Position numbers and translations under genes: made by a program
Source: Pseudomonas benzenivorans
GTDB lineage: Bacteria; Pseudomonadota; Gammaproteobacteria; Pseudomonadales; Pseudomonadaceae
NCBI RefSeq assembly: GCF_024397895.1
Contig: NZ_CP073346.1
Span: 62,001-126,000 of the forward strand
Direction: 5' to 3'
Length of the DNA: 64,000 nucleotides
Shown here: positions 57,237 to 64,000 of the stretch, one piece after another
Layout: each line of letters opens with the position of its first letter
Numbering within the stretch: position 1 is the stretch's first letter
The notes under the pieces: generated by a model
The model's database searches: none
What the model was told of the DNA's origin: nothing
What the model saw: the letters and a program-made list of their open reading frames with translations, nothing else

Positions 57237-57971
57237 ATGTCAAAAGTAGCCATAGTCACAGGCGCCTCGCGGGGCATTGGCGCCGCCATCGCCAAGCGGC
57301 TGGCCGCCGAGGGCATTCGTGTGGTGGTGAACTACACCTCGCGCCCCGCCGATGCCGAGCAGGTGGTCCGCGACATCGTTGGCGCCGGTGGGGAAGCCTA
57401 TGCGGTGCTGGCAGACGTCAGCGACCCGGTCGCGGTCGAAGCACTGTTCGACCAGGCCGAGGTGCACTTCGGCGCGGTCGACATCCTGATCAACAACGCC
57501 GGGATCATCCAGCCCGGCATGGTCAGCCTCGCCGACAGCGATGACGCGCTGTACCAGCGGCTGTTCGCGATCAACACCAAAGGCACCTTCAATACCCTGC
57601 GCCTGGCGGCAACGCGCCTGCGCCAGGGCGGACGCATCGTCAACTTCTCCTCCAGCGCGGTGGCCCTGGCGCTACCGGGCTATTCGCTGTTCGCCGCCTC
57701 CAAGGCCGCGGTGGAAAGCCTCACCCAGGTCTTCTCCAAGGAACTGCGCGGACGCTGCATCTGCGTCAACGCCATTGCCCCGGGGCCGACCGCCACCGAC
57801 CTGTTCCTCAACGGCAAGAGCGCCGAGATGGTCGAACGGCTGGCCAAGCAGGCTCCCTTGGAGCGTCTCGGCACGCCCGAGGACATCGCCAATGTGGTGG
57901 CCTTTCTGGTCGGCGAGGAGGGCGACTGGGTCAACGGCCAGGTCCTGCAGGCCAATGGCGGTCTGATCTAG
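57237..57971 (+). CDS. SDR-family oxidoreductase with Phe in place of the catalytic Tyr
   Basis: Classical short-chain dehydrogenase fold, 244 residues, MSKVAIVTGASRGIGAAIAK. TGASRGIG (8-15) binds the cofactor, INNAGI is at 85-90, and VNFSSS provides Ser139/140. The canonical YxxxK reads FAASK (Phe152, Lys156), with a Tyr at 149, three positions early. The C terminus (PLERLGTPEDIANVVAFLVGEEGDWVNGQVLQANGGL) is FabG-like. AGGAG precedes the ATG, which is chosen over upstream in-frame starts. The enzyme may be inactive, use another residue, or have changed function. It stands alone, 237 bp after the MHYT gene, and converges with oprN. Confidence 0.85.
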   Translation: MSKVAIVTGASRGIGAAIAKRLAAEGIRVVVNYTSRPADAEQVVRDIVGAGGEAYAVLADVSDPVAVEALFDQAEVHFGAVDILINNAGIIQPGMVSLADSDDALYQRLFAINTKGTFNTLRLAATRLRQGGRIVNFSSSAVALALPGYSLFAASKAAVESLTQVFSKELRGRCICVNAIAPGPTATDLFLNGKSAEMVERLAKQAPLERLGTPEDIANVVAFLVGEEGDWVNGQVLQANGGLI

Positions 57972-58005
57972 CCGTTGCCACGCCGGGCCGAACTTTTGCG
58001 CGGAC

Positions 58006-58042
58006 AAAAAAAGCCCCAGGGTCAGGAGCGACGACCTGGGGC
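58006..58042 (-). terminator. Intrinsic terminator of the mexEF-oprN operon
   Basis: Read on the minus strand, GCCCCAGG, a 14-base loop and CCTGGGGC are followed by seven Ts. It lies 44 bp past the oprN stop. On the plus strand the stem is not followed by Ts, so it mainly serves the minus-strand operon. Confidence 0.88.
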
Positions 58043-58086
58043 GCAAAAGGGTTGGCGAGCACCACCAACCTAGGAGAGCGTGCGGT

Positions 58087-59475
58087 TCAGGGCCGGGGCT
58101 GCCAACCGCCTCCCAGAGCCTTGTAGATGGCCACGATGCCACGGTAGAGCTCGACCTCGGCCTGGGCCTGGGCATCTTCGGCGGCCAGACGTTCGCGCTC
58201 GGCATCCAGCAGCACGAGGAAGTCCACCGTGCCTTCGCGGTAGCGGATCGCGGCCTGTTCGGCCGCCGCGCGGCTGGCCTCGGATTGGCGCAGCAGGGCG
58301 ATCAACTGTTGCTGGGTCTTGGCGTAGTCGCTGAAGGCGTTCTCCGTTTCCTCCAGGGCCAGCAGTACCTGCTGTTCGTAGTTCGCCAAGGCGCCGTCGG
58401 CCTCGGCTTCGGCGCCGCGCAGACGGGCGCGCACGCTGCCCAGGTCGAAGGCCGCCCAGCCGAGGCTCGGCGCCAGCCCCCAGGCGCGCGCCGCCGAGGC
58501 GCCCAGTTGCGAGCCACGACCGGCGGTGAAGCCGAGAAAACCGCTCAGGCTGACACGCGGGAACAAATCCGCCGTGGCCACGCCGACGCTCGCGGTGGCG
58601 GCCGCCAGCTGACGTTCCGCCCCGCGCACATCCGGCCGGCGCCGCAGCAGCTCGCCCGGATCACCAATCGGCAGGGCCTTGGCGATGGCCGGCAGTGGCC
58701 TGGCCGACAGGTCCACGGCCAGCTGTTCCGGACGCTGGCCAAGCAGGGTGGCAATGCGATTGCGCGCGCGCAGCTGTTCGGCCTGAAGTTGCGGCACGCT
58801 GGCCTCGACGGCCGCCAAGCGGGCCTCACTGCGCAGCACATCCAGCTCGCTGCCGACACCGGCGTCACGCAGCTGCTCGACGATGGCCCGTGACTCGCGC
58901 TGATTGCTCAGGTTCTCCCGGGCGATGCCCTCGCGCAGCTGGGCACCGCGGAGCCGGCCGTAGGCCTCCACCAGTTCGGCGATCAGGCTGACCTGCAGCT
59001 GGAAATAGTCGGCTTCGACGACCTCGATCTGGGCGTCGCTGGCCTCCAGCTGACGCTGCAGGCGGCCGAACAGGTCCAGCTCCCAGGCCATGTCCAGGCC
59101 CAGGTCATAACGCTCGACGCTGACTCGCTGTTCGCTCACCCCGGGCTGCTGCGCCTTGCCCAGCGCGCTGCTGGCGCGGCCAGTGACGGTCGGCAGGCGG
59201 TCGTTGGCGACATCGTCGCGGATGGCGCGGGCCGCGCGCAGACGACTGAATGCCACCCGCAGCTCGCGGTTTTCCTGCAGCGACTGGCGGATAAGCTGGT
59301 TCAGGGTCGGGTCCTCGAACTGCTGCCACCAGCGTCGCTCGAAGCGGCTGCGGTCGTGCTCGACGGCCTCCAGGCTGGACAACTGGGCTGGCGAGGTGTG
59401 CGGCGCCCGGTAGTCCGGACCCACGGCGCAGGCGCTGAGCGCCAGGGCGAGCAGGGCAGGGGTCAGGGCCTTCAT
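58087..59475 (-). CDS. oprN: Outer-membrane efflux lipoprotein OprN (NodT family)
   Basis: Outer-membrane channel of the MexEF-OprN pump, 462 residues. A lipoprotein signal precedes Cys16 (LLALALSAC). The OEP domains contain RRWWQQFEDPTLNQLIRQSLQENRELRVAFSRL, YDLGLDMAWELDLFGRLQRQLEASDAQI, LLRRRPDVRGAERQLAAATASVGVATADLFPRVSLSGFLGF and YREGTVDFLVLLDAERERLAAEDA. AGGAGG lies 9 bases before the ATG. The start overlaps the mexF stop by 4 bases and the gene ends at a strong terminator. Confidence 0.92.
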   Translation of the reverse strand: MKALTPALLALALSACAVGPDYRAPHTSPAQLSSLEAVEHDRSRFERRWWQQFEDPTLNQLIRQSLQENRELRVAFSRLRAARAIRDDVANDRLPTVTGRASSALGKAQQPGVSEQRVSVERYDLGLDMAWELDLFGRLQRQLEASDAQIEVVEADYFQLQVSLIAELVEAYGRLRGAQLREGIARENLSNQRESRAIVEQLRDAGVGSELDVLRSEARLAAVEASVPQLQAEQLRARNRIATLLGQRPEQLAVDLSARPLPAIAKALPIGDPGELLRRRPDVRGAERQLAAATASVGVATADLFPRVSLSGFLGFTAGRGSQLGASAARAWGLAPSLGWAAFDLGSVRARLRGAEAEADGALANYEQQVLLALEETENAFSDYAKTQQQLIALLRQSEASRAAAEQAAIRYREGTVDFLVLLDAERERLAAEDAQAQAEVELYRGIVAIYKALGGGWQPRP

Positions 59476-62400
59476 GCCTGCACCTCCTGTAGCCGCTGGG
59501 CTTTTTTCGCCTCGCGCGCCTCGACAAAGCCACGGATCAGCACATAGAACACCGGGGTCAGCAGCAGGCCGAAGAAGGTCACGCCGAGCATCCCGCTGAA
59601 CACCGCCACCCCCATGGCGTGGCGCATCTCGGCGCCGGCCCCGGAGGACAGCACCAGGGGCACCACGCCCATGATGAAGGCGAAGCTGGTCATCAGGATC
59701 GGTCGCAGCCGCAGGCGGCAGGCCTCCAGCACCGCTGCCACGCGATCCAAGCCTTCTTCCTGTTTCTCCTTGGCGAATTCGACGATCAGAATGGCGTTCT
59801 TGCACGCCAGGCCCACCAGCACGATCAGGCCGATCTGGGTGAAGATGTTGTTGTCGCCACCGGTGAGAATCACCCCGGTGATGGCCGACAGCAGGGTCAT
59901 CGGCACGATCAGGATCACCGCCAGCGGCAGGCTCCAGCTCTCGTACTGGGCGGCCAGCACCAGGAAGGCCAGCAGCACGCAGAGCGGGAAGACGAACAAC
60001 GCGGTGTTGCCGGCGAGAATCTGCTGATAGGTCAGCTCGGTCCACTCGAAGCTCATGCCATTGGGCAGCTCCTGCTCAAGCAACCTGGCCATCGCCGCTT
60101 CGGCCTGGCCGGAGCTGTAGCCGGGCGCCGCGCCGCCGTTGATTTCGGCGGTGAGAAAACCGTTGTAATGCATCACCCGATCGGGCCCGGCGCTGTCACT
60201 GACCTTGACGAAGGTCGACAGCGGCACCATCTCGCCGCGCTTGTTGCGCACCTTGAGCTGGCCGATCTGCTCCGGTTCCAGGCGGAACCGCTGCTCGGCC
60301 TGGACGTTGACCTGGTAGGTGCGGCCGAAGCGGTTGAAGTCGTTGGCATACAGCGAGCCGAGGTACACCTGCATGGTGTCGAAGATGTCCTCGACGGCCA
60401 CGCCATGACTCATGGCTTTCTCCCGGTCGATGTCGGCATCGACCTGGGGCACGTTGACCGTGTAGCTGGTGAACAGCCCGGTCAGCTCCGGCACCTCGCG
60501 GCTCTTGGCGATGACGTTTTGCACCTGCTTGTACAGTTCCTCGTAGCCGAGGTTGCCGCGGTCCTGCACCTGCACGCGGAAGCCGCCGATGGTGCCGAGC
60601 CCCTGCACCGGCGGGGGCGGGAAGATGGCGATGAAGGCGTCCTGGATCTCGGCGAACTGGCCGTTGAGCTGGCCGGCGATGGCGCCGGCGCTCATGGACG
60701 GATCCTGGCGCTGATCGAAGGGTTTGAGCGGGGTGAACACGATGCCGCTGTTGGGGCTGTTGGTGAATCCGTTGATCGACAGGCCGGGAAAGGCCACGGT
60801 GTTCTCCACCCCCAGGTGCTTGCCGGCGATTTCCGACATGCGCTTGATCACCGCCTCGGTACGGTCCAGGGTCGCGGCGTCCGGCAACTGGGCGAAGGCC
60901 ACCAGGTACTGCTTGTCCTGGGGCGGCACGAAGCCGGTCGGAGTGTTGGCGAAGCCCAGGTAGGTCAGGCCCATCAGCCCGCCGTACACCAGCAGGGCGA
61001 TCGAACTGCCGCGCAGCACCCGCTTGACGGTGCGGCCATAGCCGCGGCTGGCGCCGGCGAACAGACGGTTGAAGGGGGCGAACAGCCAGCGCCCGAACAG
61101 CCTGTCGAGCAGCCGCGAGAAAGCGTCCTTGGGTGCGTCGTGGCGGCGCAGCAGGGCGGCGGCCAGGGCCGGCGACAGGGTCAGCGAGTTGAATGCGCTG
61201 ATTACCGTGGATATGGCGATGGTCAGGGCGAACTGCTGGTAGAACTGGCCGGTGAGCCCCGAGATAAAGGCCGTGGGCACGAACACCGCGCAGAGCACCA
61301 GGGCGGTGGCGACGATCGGCCCGGTGACCTCCTTCATCGCCTGGCGGGTGGCCTCGACCGGCGACTTGCCCAGGCCGATGTTGCGCTCGACGTTCTCCAC
61401 CACGACGATGGCGTCGTCCACCACGATGCCGATGGCCAGCACCAGGCCGAACAGCGACAGGGCATTGAGGGAGAAGCCCAGCAGGTGCATCACCGCGAAG
61501 GTGCCGATCAGCGACACGGGCACCGCGGCCAGGGGAATGATCGAGGCGCGCCAGGTCTGCAGGAACAGGATCACCACCAGTACCACCAGCACGATGGCCT
61601 CAAGCAGGGTATGCACCACCGCCTCGATCGAGCCGCGGACGAAAATGGTCGGGTCGTAGACGATCTCGAAGTCCACGCCCTGGGGGAAGCTCTGTTTCAG
61701 CTCGGCCATGCGATCGCGCACCGCGTCGGAGATGGCGATGGCGTTGGAGCCGGGACGCTGGAACACCGGGATGGCCACCGCCGGTTTGTTGTTGAGCAGC
61801 GAGCGCAGGGCGTACTGACTGGAGCCCAGCTCGATCCGCGCGATGTCCTTCAGGCGGGTGATCTCGCCGTTGTCGCCGGCGCGGACGATGATGTTTTCGA
61901 ACTCTTCCTCGCTGACCAGACGACCCTGGGTATTGATCGACAGCTGGAAGCTGTTGTCGCCGGCCGATGGCGGCGCGCCGAGGGCGCCGGCGGCGACCTG
62001 GCGGTTCTGCTGGCGGATGGCGGCGACCACATCGCTGGCGGTGAGACCGCGCGAGGCCACCTTGTGCGGGTCGAGCCACACCCGCAGCGAATAGTTGCCC
62101 AGGCCGAACAACTGCACGTCGCCGACACCGTCCAGGCGCGCCAGCTCGTCCTTGACGTTGAGCGCGGCGTAATTGGACAGGTAGAGCATGTCGTAGCGGT
62201 CGTCCGGCGAGGTCAGGTGCACCACCATGGTCAGGTCCGGCGAGGCCTTGTCTACGGTCACGCCGAGGCGCTGCACCTCGGTGGGCAGGGTCGGCATGGT
62301 GCGGGTGACGCGGTTCTGCACCTGCACCTGGGCGCTGTCCAGTTCGGTGCCCAGGGCGAAGGTGATGGTCAGGGTCAGCTTGCCGTCGGCCGTGGCCTGG

Positions 62401-62645
62401 GAGGACATGTAGAGCATGCCCTCGACGCCGGTGATCGCCTGCTCCAGTGGCGACGCCACGGTTTCGCCGATCACCTTGGGGTTGGCGCCGGGAAAGTTGG
62501 CCCGCACCACCACGGTCGGCGGCACCACCTCCGGGTACTCACTGATGGGCAGCTGGAACAGCGAGATGGCGCCACCGATCAGGATCAGCAGCGACAGCAC
62601 CGCGGCGAAGATCGGCCGCTGAATGAAGAACTGGGAGAAATTCAT
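59472..62645 (-). CDS. mexF: RND efflux inner-membrane permease MexF
   Basis: HAE1-family proton/drug antiporter, 1057 residues, start MNFSQFFIQRPIFAAVLSLLILIGG. Landmarks are the helix-4 Asp pair in [23 protein letters not shown], the porter loops (ANFPGANPKVIGETVASPLEQ), and the C-terminal LVGLACKNAILIVEFAKEKQEEGL and SGAGAEMRHAMGVAVFSGMLG. In P. aeruginosa MexEF-OprN exports chloramphenicol, quinolones, trimethoprim and quorum-signal precursors. The gene lies 12 bp after mexE and overlaps oprN by ATGA-type coupling. Confidence 0.94.
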   Translation of the reverse strand: MNFSQFFIQRPIFAAVLSLLILIGGAISLFQLPISEYPEVVPPTVVVRANFPGANPKVIGETVASPLEQAITGVEGMLYMSSQATADGKLTLTITFALGTELDSAQVQVQNRVTRTMPTLPTEVQRLGVTVDKASPDLTMVVHLTSPDDRYDMLYLSNYAALNVKDELARLDGVGDVQLFGLGNYSLRVWLDPHKVASRGLTASDVVAAIRQQNRQVAAGALGAPPSAGDNSFQLSINTQGRLVSEEEFENIIVRAGDNGEITRLKDIARIELGSSQYALRSLLNNKPAVAIPVFQRPGSNAIAISDAVRDRMAELKQSFPQGVDFEIVYDPTIFVRGSIEAVVHTLLEAIVLVVLVVILFLQTWRASIIPLAAVPVSLIGTFAVMHLLGFSLNALSLFGLVLAIGIVVDDAIVVVENVERNIGLGKSPVEATRQAMKEVTGPIVATALVLCAVFVPTAFISGLTGQFYQQFALTIAISTVISAFNSLTLSPALAAALLRRHDAPKDAFSRLLDRLFGRWLFAPFNRLFAGASRGYGRTVKRVLRGSSIALLVYGGLMGLTYLGFANTPTGFVPPQDKQYLVAFAQLPDAATLDRTEAVIKRMSEIAGKHLGVENTVAFPGLSINGFTNSPNSGIVFTPLKPFDQRQDPSMSAGAIAGQLNGQFAEIQDAFIAIFPPPPVQGLGTIGGFRVQVQDRGNLGYEELYKQVQNVIAKSREVPELTGLFTSYTVNVPQVDADIDREKAMSHGVAVEDIFDTMQVYLGSLYANDFNRFGRTYQVNVQAEQRFRLEPEQIGQLKVRNKRGEMVPLSTFVKVSDSAGPDRVMHYNGFLTAEINGGAAPGYSSGQAEAAMARLLEQELPNGMSFEWTELTYQQILAGNTALFVFPLCVLLAFLVLAAQYESWSLPLAVILIVPMTLLSAITGVILTGGDNNIFTQIGLIVLVGLACKNAILIVEFAKEKQEEGLDRVAAVLEACRLRLRPILMTSFAFIMGVVPLVLSSGAGAEMRHAMGVAVFSGMLGVTFFGLLLTPVFYVLIRGFVEAREAKKAQRLQEVQA

Positions 62646-62657
62646 GGTTGTCTACCT

Positions 62658-63893
62658 TCAGCCGCGCGGCGCCGCAGAGGGCGCCTTCTGTTCGGCCAGG
62701 CGCGGCGCGTCTCGCTCCTCCACGGCCTGGCGCAGGCGGGCTAGGCTCGAAAGGGTCTGCTCATCGGCCATGGGCACCGTTTGTGGGTCGACCGCGGCGC
62801 CGGGCAGCACGCGCTGCAAGCCGTTGACCACGATCTTCTCGCCCTTGGCCAGGCCGCTGCGCACGATGCGCAGCCCGGCCACCTTGGGGCCCAGTTCGAT
62901 GGCGCGGTAGCTCACCTGATTACCCTCGCCGAGCACCAGGACGAACTTGTTGCCCAGATCGGTGCCCACTGCGACGTCCTGGATCAGGGCGGCCGCGTAG
63001 GTGCTGCTGCCGACCAGCTTCAGCCGCGCGTAGAGGCCGGGGGTGAAGCGGCCATCGCGATTGTCGAATACCGCGCGGCCACGGATGGTGCCGGTCTGCG
63101 GGTTGACCTGGTTGTCGAGGAAATCCAGCTGGCCCAGGTGCGGATGGCCGTCCTCGCTGGACAGACCGAGGTACACCGGGCTTGAAGCGCGGGGGTCGCG
63201 CCCGGCCTGACGTGCCAGCTCGAGGTATTTGAGAAACACCCGCTCATCGGCATCGAAGTAGGCGTAGACCTTCCCGGTGCTGACCACTGAGGTCAACAGG
63301 GTCTGCCCGGCTCCCACCAGGTTGCCGGCGGTGATCTCGGCGCGGCTGACGCGGCCGTCGATCGGCGCGGTGACGCGGGTGAAGCTGAGGTTCAGGCGGG
63401 CGTTGTCCAGTTCGGCCTGGGTACCGGCCACCGCCGCCTGGGCCTCCTGGGCGGCACTGGCACGGGCGTCGGCCAACTCCGCAGAAATGGCGTTGCTCTG
63501 GCGCAGGCGCTCGCCACGGCGGGCCTCGCTGGCCGCCCGGGCCAGGTTGGCCCGGGCTTGTTGCAACTGGGCTTCGAGACGCTTGACCTCGGCCTGGAAC
63601 GGCCGCGGGTCGATCTGGAACAGCAGGTCGCCGCGCTTGACCAGGCCGCCTTCGGCGAAGGCCACCCGGTCGATGAAGCCGGAAACCCGCGGACGAATGT
63701 CCACCGATTCCGGGGCCTCGAGGCGCCCGGTGAGCTCGTCCCACTCGTTGAGCGGTTGTTCGATGACTTCGGCGACGCTGACAGTCGCCGCCGGCATCTG
63801 CTGGGTGGCCTGCGGAGACTCGCCGCAGGCGCTGAGGGCCACTATCGCAGCAAGGGCCAGAGGCAAGCGCCAAAGGTTGTTCAGCTGTTCCAT
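62658..63893 (-). CDS. mexE: RND efflux periplasmic adaptor lipoprotein MexE
   Basis: Membrane-fusion subunit of MexEF-OprN, 411 residues. A lipoprotein signal precedes Cys23 (LAAIVALSAC). VSVAEVIEQPLNEWDELTGRLEAPESV and VDIRPRVSGFIDRVAFAEGGLVKRGDLLFQIDPRPFQAEVKRL are the lipoyl and hairpin entry, and VTAPIDGRVSRAEITAGNLV closes it. These stretches are very close to P. aeruginosa MexE as I remember it. The ATG at 63893 is chosen over the GTG five codons earlier because the lipoprotein signal then has normal length. It is the first gene of the operon. Confidence 0.94.
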   Translation of the reverse strand: MEQLNNLWRLPLALAAIVALSACGESPQATQQMPAATVSVAEVIEQPLNEWDELTGRLEAPESVDIRPRVSGFIDRVAFAEGGLVKRGDLLFQIDPRPFQAEVKRLEAQLQQARANLARAASEARRGERLRQSNAISAELADARASAAQEAQAAVAGTQAELDNARLNLSFTRVTAPIDGRVSRAEITAGNLVGAGQTLLTSVVSTGKVYAYFDADERVFLKYLELARQAGRDPRASSPVYLGLSSEDGHPHLGQLDFLDNQVNPQTGTIRGRAVFDNRDGRFTPGLYARLKLVGSSTYAAALIQDVAVGTDLGNKFVLVLGEGNQVSYRAIELGPKVAGLRIVRSGLAKGEKIVVNGLQRVLPGAAVDPQTVPMADEQTLSSLARLRQAVEERDAPRLAEQKAPSAAPRG

Positions 63894-63970
63894 GTGAGGT
63901 TCCGCCACTTATGTTCTGAAGTGGGCGGAGTCTGCGGCGCCAGGTGGCGCAGAACGAATCGAACGCTGCG

Positions 63971-63994
63971 AAGGTGACTATCAGCGGCATTGAT
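63971..63994 (-). promoter_or_regulatory. Degenerate MexT-type nod box upstream of mexE
   Basis: The minus strand reads ATCA-ATGCC-GCTGAT-AGTC-ACCTT. The mexE box recalled from P. aeruginosa is ATCA-N5-GTCGAT-N4-ACTAT; ATCA and GAT match at the right spacing while the other half-site is weak. It lies about 80 bp before the mexE start. mexT itself is not in the window. Confidence 0.35.
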
Positions 63995-64000
63995 GAATAG

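Noticed and set aside
59619..62744. 1041-codon open frame antisense to mexF
   Set aside because: His/Gly/Ala-rich shadow of mexF with no recognisable domain; mexF itself matches a known family end to end.

Overview
The window looks like chromosomal DNA of a high-GC Pseudomonas (sensu lato). The reasons are the liu (leucine/isovalerate) genes under a MerR-type LiuR, the complete RND systems muxABC-opmB and mexEF-oprN, a gluconate locus with a LacI-type GntR, tamAB, a Wsp-like chemosensory cluster and a MucR-like MHYT-GGDEF-EAL protein. No rRNA, tRNA, CRISPR array, transposase or prophage gene was seen.

Layout. 1-3222 (minus): liuB (cut by the window edge), liuA and liuR. 3542-7501 (minus): two tandem secreted subtilases of identical length. 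8265-11438 (plus): an SDR dehydrogenase, a thiolase and an acyl-CoA dehydrogenase, fitting branched-chain acyl-CoA (isoleucine-type) breakdown. A LiuR-like palindrome lies in front of liuR, and a related one lies in front of this plus-strand operon, so the protease pair sits between two apparently co-regulated catabolic units. 11649-16358 (plus): a gluconate locus made of a gluconokinase fused to a TRAP small permease (DctQ), DctM, DctP and a LacI-family regulator, with operator-like sites at the promoter and inside the fusion. 16421-18740: a LysR regulator divergent from an acyl-CoA dehydrogenase. 18771-22270 (minus): a TerC/Alx membrane protein, a PstS-like/OmpA fusion behind a Pho-box-like array, and exonuclease III. 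22417-30668 (plus): a GNAT protein, tamA-tamB, an AGCS sodium:amino-acid symporter and tpx. 30826-39705 (plus): muxABC-opmB, overlapping by ATGA junctions.

39805-52732 (plus) is the most unusual block. It is a Wsp-like chemosensory operon (CheW, CheR-TPR, CheW, two MCPs, CheA-REC, CheB). The place of WspR is taken by a 1191-residue protein that reads as REC-GAF-PAS-LOV-like-GGDEF-EAL-REC. The methylation proteins and the kinase should tune phosphorylation of this c-di-GMP enzyme, and the LOV-like and cysteine-bearing GAF modules suggest further inputs. About 2.2 kb downstream comes a second c-di-GMP enzyme (MHYT-GGDEF-EAL, 54921-56999). Between them are a cysteine-synthase-like gene and a ubiquitin-like/Mut7-C gene. 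The window ends with an SDR whose catalytic Tyr position is Phe and with mexEF-oprN on the minus strand.

Long open frames antisense to GC-rich genes (for example opposite tamB and mexF) were treated as codon-bias shadows. All functional calls come from reading motifs and from remembered family features; no database search was run.
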